A stretch of 64,000 nt of DNA. Origin: Sebastes aleutianus (Eukaryota; Chordata; Actinopteri; Perciformes; Sebastidae). The stretch lies in the NCBI GenBank assembly GCA_916700875.1, contig CAKAKS010000032.1:14852129-14916128 (forward strand), in the 5' to 3' direction. Below the pieces are notes generated by a model that did no database searches, was not told the origin of the DNA, and saw nothing but the letters and a program-made list of their open reading frames with translations. A program made the position numbers and the translations under genes. Of the stretch, positions 1-12,900 are shown piece by piece (the first letter of the stretch is position 1; each line of letters opens with the position of its first letter).

Positions 1-762
1 TGTCATAAATCAAATTAGAATCTCATAACATGAAGGACAAAGAACATAACATGTCAATACAATACGCACAATGCGATAATGTTTAACTCTGTTTTCTTCT
101 GGTTGGCCAGTAAGTATTCTTATTTTTATACCTACATTTGTAATACTAGTTGAACCTAACTGTGTCCAGAGGGAACTTTTACTTGAGTTGATTTTTGGTT
201 CTGAATTGAAATGTTCTTAAAGCTAGGATTGGCAAGTACCAAGAGTACGCTAGACTTTTAAAATCATCCAACCGAAAAACCCAGCACAGTGTTGCCAAGT
301 CTTTTCCAATGAAATTAGCTAGCAGCACTGGCTCCAAAAAGCCCCTAAATCTAGAGAGAAAGTCACCAAGTCGGCAACACTGACAGTCCGTCCCTTCAGG
401 CCTCCCTCCAAAGCCACTGCCCCACAATTATCATAATGAACGTAAACAACGAACATAACTATTGTAAGTACTCAAAGCTGCCAAGCTATCAGCTTGTGCA
501 AGACTCCGGTGACGTGCAATGAGTGCACGGGCAGAGCAAGCACAGGCAGGTAGCCCGTCCAATCACTTCATTAGGGGCTGAATGAAATGATAGAACAGGA
601 TTATTACAGTCCTGCGACAGCCACAGATACCAGATTTGTTTTGTTTATTGGCCAGAGCATTTGATTTATTTATTGCTATCGGGATGTAAGAGAATTTCAA
701 CAAATATAACAAAACTGTTCAGCTCAACAAAGACAAGACAGTGGAGAAATGAAAGCTCTGAC
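1..762. other. tmem260 intron sequence, left edge
   Basis: No exon recognised. Positions about 265-390 resemble, in minus orientation, a repeat common in fish (a 'gttgccgacttggtgac'-type segment); the open frame there is part of the repeat. Confidence 0.4.
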
Positions 763-934
763 CTCCTGGTCGACCAGACGTGCATCGGGCCGTACACCCT
801 GGCAGTAGTATAAGTAGCGCAGGGAGTTTCCAGGCAGATCTCCTCTGGTCAGGATGATTGAGTCTGTTGGGAAGGAGGCCAGAAGCTCCCTGCCGAACCT
901 CTCGACCACACTGTTTCTGCTCTGATCGCACTCC
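763..934 (-). CDS. tmem260: tmem260 coding exon 11 (last one in the window)
   Basis: Encodes 57 residues including FPTDSIILTRGDLPGNSLRY and VRPDARLVDQE, the start of the soluble C-terminal part. Acceptor CCTAAG, donor GTCAGA. The next exon (expected to open with a M-x-Y-E-W-Y-like segment) was not found in 1-762. Confidence 0.93.
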
Positions 935-3900
935 CTTAGGATTATCAGCACATACACCATCATACTGTATAATATCATCAAAACACAAGTTGTGTTTACT
1001 TGCATTTAAAAAGCTCCCCCTTAGAAGTGTGTGTCATGTGTACAACTGTGTGTATGTGAGTGTTTGTAGGTACGTTTCAAGGTGCTCTGAGGGTAAGTTG
1101 TCAGTGCCCCCGCCCCTTCCCCTCTGCAGAGCGCTCTGGCTGCCTATCTAATCGTGGGGAGACAGGTGTGATGGGTCTGACAGCACAGGCCATGCTCTCC
1201 CCTTGATCAAAGCCGCTCAATGATGGCTGTCTGGCACTCCCTAGCACTACGCTGGTGTAATCTGCCTCCTCGGACAGCTAACATCTCAGACTGAGCTCTG
1301 TGAGTGGAATCTATGTGCTAACCGTGCCTCTCTTTAGCCCCTACCATGGGGTGAGCAGAGAAAAACCTGACATGTGGAGTTCAGACCTGCGGTATGAAGC
1401 GCAGAGGAGAAACAAATCAGGTTGACTCAGGGAAAACTTATGCATGGGGATTTTAGAAGGAACTAGAATGAGAGGGGAGTTTTATTTCACTTTAACTTTA
1501 CTAAGCACAAGAATTTAAAAGTAACTTTGGCTCTAGTGTAGTTACTGCAACACAAATACTGTAAAATAAGATTGATTCCACAGATAAATGTTCACAGACT
1601 GTACAGAATCTGACTGCTTTTTGAGTACAACTAAAAGACACTCTAAAACAAGAGCAATAGAGTGCTGCAGGGATGACGTATTTTTGTAGGCCAACCAGGA
1701 AGTTAGCATGGCCATGGGTCCCCTCGACAAAAAGCCAATGGGGATTTTTCCATTGGATTTTGGATTAATGCCGGAAATAAGCTTTGTGGCAAATAAACGT
1801 TTATGAGACTTACACGTTTTGTTCAGCAAGATAATCTTCACGAATGAACACTACTTTTATGATTTTTGAAGTGTGAATGCAATCGGCAGAAGTAAAAAGC
1901 TAACGTCAGGCTATAAACGAACTACACCGCGTTCGCTTGAGAGTGAGTATATACAACGAGGCTGTAAAGGCGTGATGATGCCACAGCAACCGCCTTTTTA
2001 AGACACATAAAAGCTTCAAATTCACGAGTGGGATATTTACTGACGTATTTTATATCATCCACAGACCTTATTTCACACATCTAACTAAAAACCCATTCAA
2101 AAAAGCCCATTGACTTCAAGACGAGGGAACTGGAAGTACTAAAATGCGATTCATTTCTGGGTTTTAAGACTCATTCCAGCACCACTCTATAGCTAATAGC
2201 CTGTAGAAGTACAATACAATTATGTGACCATTTTGTGAGTATGTTTTGTCAAGTTCACTGGTGAACTGTGATCACAATCTTTGCTGTTGGTAGTTTATAT
2301 AATTGCCTGCGAAGTGTATGTTACAAAAATAACTTTATGTCTTAGCCCTAACAAAATAAGGTCTTTTAAGGGCTTTTTTTTGGCTCTGTACTTCATTGGA
2401 TTTGAAATGAAACAAACCCAAGGGCAAAAAGGACTACGAGTACCTCCCTGTTCACCCAAAATGCATGTTAACACCAACAAAAGTTATTTGAAACCCAATG
2501 TGTTGTTGTACCCAAGCAATGAAAAACATATAATAATATTGTTCTGATATTTACGGACTACAATGTATGTTTCCATCACACCTAACACCTAACAACAGGA
2601 AGTTAGTTACTGTTACTGAGTGCAATGCTCACCTGTGATTGGTGTGCACCATATGTGCCAGCAGAGCCGTGGTGAGGACCCAGCCTGTGGTCTTCCACAC
2701 CCCCCCACGGCCCAGCCTCCTCTCCAGCTCAGTCTGTGTCCGGCTCAAGCCGAGGCCTGCCAGCACACACACTGCAGCATCACTCTGGAGCCAGAAACGC
2801 TCAACCTGCAGGAAGTGAGTGTACATGTAAACACATACCCATCAGTGTTTCCTGTAGTTTTTTTTTATGTTGGCTCTCAGTCCAGTCCTGGGTTTACTAA
2901 TGGACCCATTCCAGGATCAGCATCAATGTATATACTGCTGTTTCAGTGCTTTTATTTCAAGATGTGTGCACTGCCTGCTATATATTAGATTTCTCATATA
3001 TTGAAAATTTAATTTGAATTGTTACATCAATGTAGAAGCTAGGGCCAACAACAAATAGATATTTGAATAGGAAAAAAACAGATATTCGAATATGAAAATG
3101 AATATTCAATTGTGAAAAAAGAGGAACTACGGTGGCCGTCTGACTCGTGCACACTGAATGCACTGCATGATGGGACAACGTCACTTTCATGAATTGAAAA
3201 TTAAATGTAACGTTAGGTCAAGCTGAACAAGGAATAATTCAACAACAACTGTAATGATAGCAGAGAACACTAAGAGAGAGAGAGAGAGAGAGACATTGTG
3301 TGCTAACAGGAAGCACTACGTTACGTCATGTAAACAAACCATGTACCTATTAGCTGTGCGCTTTGAGATCACACTGGAGACGTAACCACTTAAAAAATGG
3401 GTGAGTAGTACTTGCTATCTTCTGATGTTTGTACTTTTTAAACAGAATACACATTTTATATTGTGATATTTATTGAAAATAACCTACAATATAGCCAAAA
3501 GCATGCAGGAAACTTTCAGGCAATCTCCTGGTGATCTCCCTCCAGCCTGCTGCCATCTTATTTAGGTTTTTGTAGTAAAATGAGGAGGTATCATATAAAT
3601 TAGGGTTGGGCGATTGGACAAATATATCAGCTATAGACGATTGAGTACATTGTCGGTTGTTCGGGTTTTTGTGTTTGTGTGTGTGTGTTTGTTTGTGTGT
3701 GTTTGGGCGGTCGCGGATTCTTTGGCTAATGTTTTATCATTTTATTTAGCTAATTTAATGGTCTGCCTCCGAGGCTGAGCTGCTCACCAGGCAAAGAGAG
3801 AGAGAACTTGGTGAAATAAGGGTTTATTTCAACCAATACAGAGTTGATGATTGATGGAAAGACTAACTAAGATGGTTTTGGTGAGTTTTATGTGTCTTTT

Positions 3901-6900
3901 ATGATGCTCCGCCGCTGGAACAGCTGATCTCCCAGCTGATCTCCCAGCTGAAACGACTAACCACTGCAGGTAAATAAAAACAATAGAAACACTTTGGCTT
4001 AGAGAGAGGATGTCTAACTGAGCTCAAGTCTCATGGCTCACCACTCCAAGCAGTAGGGGTCTGCTGATGTCCAGGTTGGCTCTCCAAGCAAAGAACAGTG
4101 AGTAGACCACCATCATGGCAGTCAACAGCCAGGACACTGAGCGACACGTCCTAGGATAGGAAAGACCACAAGTTATTCAGGATACAAATATTGTTCTCAT
4201 TTTCATCATCACTTCATGAATATTGTTCTTCCTGTGCTGCCATTTCCACATGTGTAGTCTGATGTATTATTTTGTCTGTTTACTCTGTAAAAAAAAATAC
4301 GCTTGTTTTGAATAAGTCCATAAAAACATTAATGCAGGGATGGAGATCACAAGCCTGAGAGCAAATGTATACGCCAGCCAGCTAAGAGGTGCATGATTGA
4401 TTTTCTAATGCAGACTGAGTCATAATGAGCTGGTGCCAACCGCTGAATCACAAACTCATTACAGTACAGCTGTAAAATGTACTTATGCACTAAAAAGAAA
4501 ACACGTTACCCTTGAGGCAATAACAAAACATCATCTGAACCTGAAGAGACACTTTCAAGCCAGAGAAACTTACTTTTGGTTTTCCTGCCAAAAAATTGAT
4601 CTGATGTGTTCCACTGACTGACCACTAACACATACTGGTTTTGTTTTTCTCTTCACATTATGCATAATTAGTAAAAAAAAAAAAAAAAAAAAAGTATTGA
4701 TTTCTTTGTAATAAAATGTTCTGATGTTATTTACATACAAACAGTTCCACTCCACATTTCAACATTAGGTAAATTAGCATTTGCATGGCTTCCGTTTGGC
4801 ATCCTATGAAATGACCTTGCTCTTTTTCATCTGTGAGTGTATGCAGCCAAGTTTATCAAAGTGCACCCCAGGAGAGGGGGAAGCTGGGGGGGTGGCCGGT
4901 GCACACCAGAGCCCCGGGGCTTCGCTAGGCTTTATCAGCTCCACCCCACAGACCCCAGAAAAAGGCTCTGCTGTAATGAATTACTGGATCACACCGCCAC
5001 ATACAAGCAGCGATTTACTTGTACACACAAACGTGTCTTTGAAAATCCAAAAATACACATCCACCTCTCTTGATTTGAATGCGGAGCGTCGCGACAGCTT
5101 GACAGTTAGGTGCCTCAGTGTTTTTTTGTATTCTCTTTTTCTAAGATCAGCATTTTGTCAGTGGTTTTGTTCCCTGTCTTTTACTCCAGGGGATTAGATT
5201 TTTGGTTGAAGTGGCTGCTGAGATGTGCGTGACAGAGTTTGGTGTTTTGCATGCTGGCGTCTCGCTCATCCTACCTGTCCCATGAGGAGAGGAGAAGGCC
5301 TATTCCCGCCAGCACCAGAACAGGAAGTGAAAGGTCTTCCAGGCAGTGGTCCAACTGGGCCCTGCACACACACAACACACACATAGAACACATGTGATGG
5401 ACGCTAAAGACAAGCTCAATTACCCTCCCTGCTACTGAACTCAAGGACACCAATTATTAAATGCCCTCCATCCCCTATCAAAACAAACTCCTTGGACTGT
5501 GCGCTCCTTCTTTCAATCGGATTGACAGATACGAATGACTGTGTCATCCACCCCCCACTGCCCCATCCTCTCCTCACAGTGCCTGTCAGTCACAGAGCGC
5601 TTGCTCAGAGCAGAGAGATAGTTTCCTGCCTCTTCCTTAATACCCATCTCTATTTGACAGCTTATTGAGTCTCTATATCTCCCAATGTACACTATGTGTG
5701 AATGTGCTCACGAGCGTGTGTCTGTGGGTGTGTGTGTGTGTGTCAGCTTCTCCAGTGGGTTTACGTCTCCAGTGCGACATGCCTGTCATGTTCGCCTCTC
5801 TTCCCCATCTTGAAGGTGTGCTTGTCCATCAAGCAGCAGGGGTGATGGGAAGGGGTGGGTGCCTGGCAGAGGGGGGGCTGGTAGTGGGGGGTCTTAAGAC
5901 GCACATGCACCCCCATCCCGTCAGCTGGAGAAAGATACCGGGAGTGGGATGACTGCGATGGTGGTGGTGGTAGTGGGGAGCAGGGGAGGGAATCGGGTGG
6001 AGGAGGTGGGGGGGTTGCTGGAGTGGAAAAATACAATTTCTCCAGCTCTATTGCAGTGTCTGTCATCACAGCTTGTCACGCTTAAACACCAGAGCTGAGT
6101 GATCATTTCAAACTGCTGGAGAAACAGAACACAGCGATTTGGCCCTCTAAGCAGGTTCAGTTCTGCTTTGATGGGAGAGAGTGGAATGGGAAGAACAAAA
6201 GCTGCTGGGGAGAGGAGAGAGGGAGAGAGAGATGGGCTGCAGAAATGACTCTGGGCTCTCAGAACAGATTGGAGTGTCTGTGGTTAAACCTGTGTGTAAA
6301 ACACCAGAACCAATGCAAAAAGTGGTTGGGTCCTCCATCTGTAGAACCACGTGTGCCCTCACTGTGCCTCAGATCAAATCCTCACAGTTTTCTCTATTGT
6401 TTCTTTCCTACTCCATCTTAGGGCGCTTTCACAAGCCAACATTTAGTCCGTTTTAATCGAACTCTGGTGTGGTTTGCTTGGGCGGCTATGAACGCAGTAA
6501 TTGTACTGTGCTGCAGACCAAAACAACCGGTCCGAGACCGCTTCCGAGAGATGGTCTCGGACTTCCAAGCGAACCAGAACGCAGGGTGCCTGTGCGGGCA
6601 TTTGTTGAGATGGACAACAAATAACATGAGTGGGAGAGGACTGACTTGGACTTCTGGAGAAGTCCGATGTTTGCTTGACATCTGGGCCGAGGAAAACACA
6701 CAGAATATGTTAAATAAAGCCCACAAAAATAGTGACGTTTAAAAAGTCATTTGAGATAAACTGGAGGAGAAAGGATTCGGTGCACACTAGATCAGTGCCG
6801 AGTCAAAGTGAAAACACTTCGACAGCGATATATCAAAGTCTGCGATTCCCTGCAAAGCAGTGGCAAATCTCAAGATGAAAAAGATAAATTCGTTCTTTCG

Positions 6901-9900
6901 TTTATTTGGTCCACTTTAATTTGTGCACTGTGAAACCGAACCAGACTAAAGTATAATTTTCACTCTGATTCGGACTAACCAAACGGACTATGACTTGTGT
7001 GTGTCTCCTTAGAGTTAACTGTCTAAGTAGGAACACAACACTAAGGTTGTATGGACACCCAATAAATGGGCCAGTGTACTCCGTTAGTATTGTTCGTCGT
7101 AACTTTCTGAAACTGATTATCTGACATTCACACCCACACGCAGCGAGCCTTCCAGGAAAAAAAATGTGCGCCATTATCCCCCCATTTTTAAACAATATCA
7201 CCCCTCGTGAACCTGTTTAATTCAATTCAAAATATGTCATTTGAATTTAAAAATAGTAATAGATAGTTTAGTGTTTTAAATGTGTGAACAATTTAGGAAA
7301 AGACAAAAAGCTGAAAAAAGGCTAAGCAGACTCACTTCAGCATCGAGGTCAGGTTTATAGAGATGTCCGTCTTTGCCTGCAAGCACAAAAAGAATAAAAT
7401 TAAAACAACTGGTATCCATGATAATAAATGTCACCAGAGCACACATACAGACTGATGGTACATGATAAAAAAAAAAATCTAGACTAGTGTGTTAGTTTTA
7501 ATATAGCAGGGCAGGGCAAGCAGCACGTACCAGACTGAAGGTGCCATATTCAGCCCTCAGCAGGTGGGTCAGCAGGCCTGACAGGGTGGTCTGATCCCCC
7601 CAGCTCCAGCGGGCTGTGTTGAGGTAGGAGGAGATGGGCAGGTAGATGTACGGCAGAAAGCCAGCGAGGAAATACGCTCCCAGAGACACAAGGCCACGCA
7701 AAGACAGCTCCTGTCGAGATTGTTTGGAGAGAGATGTTCTCAATTTTTTCATGTTCTCCAAAAAGGAAGTTAAACTGACCCACATTCAAAAAAGCAGCAT
7801 CACAAAACACTTTTTTCTTGTTGTTTCACATGACTTGAGATTTAAAGGCCAGGTCCATTATTATATTTTTTTAGGTTTGTATATCATTCTGTAGCTTCCC
7901 AGTGGTGTTCCTTATGTATTCAAATCCTAACATTCACATTTTGGTCAAAGTACGTATGTTTTACCTTCAAAATGCTATTTTCCCAAGCCCGTCTAAAAAC
8001 CTTTTCCCACCGGACCTGAGGTTTCTGCATGACGACGTTCTACATATATATACATATATCCTTATCCATTCATTCAGTGTGTACTGTCTACAGTAAATTG
8101 GTTGGCCGCCGGCATGCTCCCAGTTTGGAGAAGCAGGCAGAAGTACCGGCACAGAAGCTAAGCAATGTGCTGCTGTGGATGCCACGTTAGTTTGGATACG
8201 AAAGACACACGATAACACAAACTAACTAACCGATCGATGCAGCGGTAGACCAACAACTCTTGTGTTCTGCAGGGTAAAATTACTGTTTTTGTGAATGAAG
8301 TCAGGTGGCTTTGAATAGAGCAATATAACGATGGAAAAGGCTGTCTAACGGCAAGGTAAAGCCATGAAAATACTCTAAATATAGTGTATAAACTAAACTA
8401 AACTAAACCGATATTGATTTTTTTCAGGTAGGCTATTTTTAGGTGGCTGAAATAGTTTTTTCTGCTGCTCCCGTCCACAGCCGCATTACCTCACTGTCAG
8501 ACAGCCTTTTCCTACGGGGAACTCAAGCCATTATATTAGAATTGGGCAATATGACGATGTATATCGTCAAAACAATACAACAATGTCTATCATATATATT
8601 TTTTTATATTGTTTATTTCTTTTTTCTCTATAATGTCACTTAAAGCTGTTATGTAAGAACTTGAGTGCAAAGTTCTTACATGAGTACTTCTCATTTGTCA
8701 AGTATTTAATTCACACAGGAGCATACAAAAATAGGCTTTACCATGTGGTTATTTCGTATAGACCATTTATTTATTGAATTACCATAAACCATGCTATATG
8801 GTGATATATATTGTTATCGAGATATGGAATGACCTATATCGTGATAGAAAAAATAAATAAATATGTAGATGGGACTGTAGATAGGATGGCAACAAGACTG
8901 TGGAAACCTACTGTATGTTTTTACGATCATCCTTTTCTTGCCTGTCTTGAGGTTTCCTAAACACACATTTATAATCTGTTCTAAGTGAGCTTTTACAAAT
9001 AAGACCCCAGAACTTACCCTGAGAGAGTGAAGTCGGTGAAGGACCCAGGGAATGATGAACAGTACATACAGCACCAGGGTGTGCTGGTTACAGAGCCCCA
9101 AGCCACAGCATAGCGCTCCCCAATGTGCAATCTGACAAGGTCAAGCATTTGAGTACAACACTGTGAGTTCAATATGAAGTTATCTTAACGGGGCATCTAA
9201 GGAATGATCAGAGGAACCTGAAAGACAGAGTTACCTTCCCCCTCTGGATGGCGTTTTCAGCACAGTGGAAGCTGGCAGTCAAGAAGAAGAGCAGACCAAC
9301 AAAAAGGTTGTTGAGGGCGAAGACCTCTGCCACCATGGACCACTGCCAGCTCAGCCTGGACACAGCGAACAGCCCTCCAGCCAGTACTGCTCCAGGGCCG
9401 GGGCCTGCCAACCTGACAACGAGGGAGGAGAGGCTTTCGTAGTTATACACAACTTTAGAAAGAGTTGCACTTTCCCACAAGAACCCAGGAATATATTATG
9501 TGTATTTAAAATCACATACAGTCCCTGATTCCAACCAAACGGAGTAATCAGACAGCCCAATATTCAAATATACCAATCCAAGCCTTACTTTTTGCTCTTA
9601 GTCACTTTTAAAGGCTACAGAACTTCAAGTGTTTTTTATTTTTATTTTATTTGATCCAAGTTGCACTATAAAGGCAAAATAACAAAGTCAGCAGCTTCAC
9701 ACGAAATTAAAAAGCCACTACTTCCCCCAGACTAATTTGGGGACCCATTATAATCTTCCCTCAACCCAAGTTTGCTTCTCGGACAAGACCTTGAAAAACA
9801 CCCAGTGAATTGGGCCATTCACATATCATGAGAACTCCCTCCCCAGCAGCCGGTTGATCTCGAGCAGACTGGCACAGAAACCACCGTGCTAGAGATAGCA

Positions 9901-12900
9901 CTTCATCCTCAGCTTCTTAAATATAATGTGTGCACAAAAGTTTCCCCTTCCTCCTCTCCTGTACTGTCTCCATCTCCTTTGCGGTAATTGAAGCAAACTT
10001 GGGATAATCTGTCATACGCTAAGACCCACCACTTACTAAAATGAGAGACAGAGGGGGAGAGAGAGAGGCGACAAATGATGGGGAGAAGGGAAAGAAAGGA
10101 AAAATAGTGCAGAGAAGTGTGCGTTAAAGGGGTGAGACAGTGTGCGGGATAAAGGATGAAATATAGAAAGGGGAAGAAAAAAGTTCAAGAAGAGAGAGGG
10201 GAAAAAAGAGAAAGGAGGAAAAAAAAAAAGCAGCCCAGTCCCCGGCATGCTGGCTCTGAAATATGAGCAGGCTCGACAATTAGGGAAGTCAGGCAGTATG
10301 GCCCTTTCCGCCATTGTGTGGAGTGGCTTAGAGTCCTCATCAGCCTATCAGCTAACTGACAGGCAGAGAGCTGCTCTATTCAGCACCGCAGATACAAGCT
10401 GCAGGCCAAACGGCTGCCAGGTCCCTTATGACCCCACAATCCCTTGCCGGTGACAGCTTCAAGCTCCATAGCAAATTAGGCGCTCTCACATTACAATCGC
10501 AGAAGACAGATTCCATTAACGGTATCTGAAATTGAGTAGAGAGCAGGCCCGTTATCAGACCTGACTCATAAGCACCGCCATTAATCACAAGGCATGATAC
10601 CATTTATACATTTCCAGCTCTCTGCCTGCCGCTGTGATAGTCAGCCACAAAAGGCCTGATGAGACTTAGGCTAGGGGAACAATGGAGCTTTCTGAGGAAA
10701 GCGCGGTAAATCAGGAAAAAAAAGGAGAGGGAGAGCGAGAGCAGGGGAGAAAAAAAAAAACTCTTGCTTGCTGACTACTTCCCCTTTTTTTCTTGGGTTT
10801 TCTCTCTCCTTCTCCCCACTATTTTTCCTCTGTGTTCACTGTAAGGCGAGCTCGGTGAATGAGTATGTATATGTGTGAGTGTGCACTTAAAGGAAGGGGG
10901 GGTGGACTGTGTTGATGGGGCGTCTAGGAGTGGGTCTTAATAAGAGATAGCAGCGTCTTTCTCGCTGCACCGCTCCAGGAATTAGTTGTAACTTGAAGGA
11001 AGGATGAAGGAGGATGGGGTGGTGGGGGGCAGATGGGGACTTTTGTTGAGGTGCAGAGACCCCCCGCACTCATAATTTTACCTCCCTGCATGACAATTAA
11101 CCCATAGCTCATACACCTAGCAGGGGGGCTGACACTGGGTGCAGAACAGTCGTGGGGGTCCACGGACGAGGTTATTACACCAAGTATGTCCCTGCCTCCG
11201 AAGCCTCGTCTGATAGTCAGGCAGCACTCGTCACATATTCAGAGACACACACAAACACGCGCACGCACACACACATTCCTGTTCTTCAACTTCTTTATTC
11301 TCCCCGAGTGCCTGACAAATCTCTCTGTTAGAGCTTGTCAGTCCGTAAGAGCCCAGTGATGTGTGTACAGTGCGGGCTGCAAATGACCTGTCTGTCTGCG
11401 CGGGACCACCTGGGTCCCAGTCAGCCTCTCAGCCTCTCCACAGCTCATTCTCCAGGCTGGCTGCTCCCAGGGCGCGCAGATAAAGCAGGACACATTCTGA
11501 CACCAGTGTGGCCGTGTTCCCTGTTATCACGACTCAATGCGGTGCAGGATGCTGCTGTGCTGAAATGTTGTGGCTCGGTGACAATGGCCTGGTTGAGACG
11601 TGGCAGGAGAATAACACAGCTGACAACGACACTATTCTACCCTGAACTGATCCACCCCTGCCAAAATGTCTGTGTCATCACTTGGGTAATTAACTGAATT
11701 ACAAATAGTATGTATAAGGCCTGGAATGAAGCATAAACTTTGAAATAATGTAAGTGGTTAGAAATGAAAATCAATAATTCAACTTTCTTTTTGCTAAAAA
11801 TCATACATAAGAAATGAAAATGCTGAAATAGAAAATATAGAAAACAAACAGAAAGATCAAAGGGAAATAAAAAAACTAATGAATGACAATGATAAAGCAG
11901 GCTCTGGTAAGCAATGCCCCCTTCAAGGACACAACAAAAGCTCATCACTTTGAAGTGTCAAAATGGGACCTGCCTCATTCACCCCCTCAGTTCTACAGTA
12001 TGGGCCAGAGACGTGCCAGCACCAGTCGTCTGTGCTAAATAACAGCACACAAAAAAGCCTACACCAGCACTCTGCACTGAATGAGGCTTCACAATGGAGC
12101 TGGCCAAGGGAGCCACTGTCACACACCACCCTGGGGAACAAACAATACCACAGCTGTGCCATCGCGGATCAGCGCTACACTGTTCTCTAACCGAGTGGAG
12201 GTTTGGGGAAGCAGCGCTGGAAAAGAATCACACATTCCTGAAGAGGCTAGAGAGCCCGAGAGAGGAGGTGGCCTGCTCGGGATGAGGCGGAGGTTTCCAG
12301 CTGGCCCTCGCTGACACCCCAGGGCTCTCCTCTGGCCAGGACACTAGGCAGGCTACTTAGTAGCTATTATATGACAGTAAGTGTCTGGTGCACTGCTTTG
12401 AAATTTCAAAGCCAAGCAGCAATTGATATACATATTTAAGCTTTGAAATGATACGTTATGTATATGTGTCATGAAACAAAATACTAAACAAAATACCACA
12501 ACGTGCTTTAAAGTCAGTCAATGTATGGATTAGGGCTGAGCAACAATGTTTTTCAGTGGAATTTGATCACTAAAATATGATCATATCATGTTATCATTTT
12601 TAAAAAATCATTTTTTTAACAAGTACTACTATAATTTACACATCAAGATAAGTTTACTTGTCAAACAGAGTACTAGTCAGCATGTGAAAACAGATATGTA
12701 ACATCTTCTGTGGCTTTGGAAGAGCTTTCCAATGTTTAACAAATTTGTGCCCGCAACTGAAATTTGTAATTTCCTTTGGAGGAAGTGTTCTCTGGGCTCG
12801 CCTAAGCACAACTGTGAAGACATTTTCAAAATGGGTCAAACCATTTGGCTGAAAAGTGAGTTTTTCTTAACATACCACATCTAGTATTCGGGCACATGGT

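Noticed and set aside
179..427. Possible tmem260 exon 12 (frame contains a WYLP string)
   Set aside because: No acceptor in the right phase and the surroundings resemble a dispersed repeat; the WYLP resemblance looks accidental.
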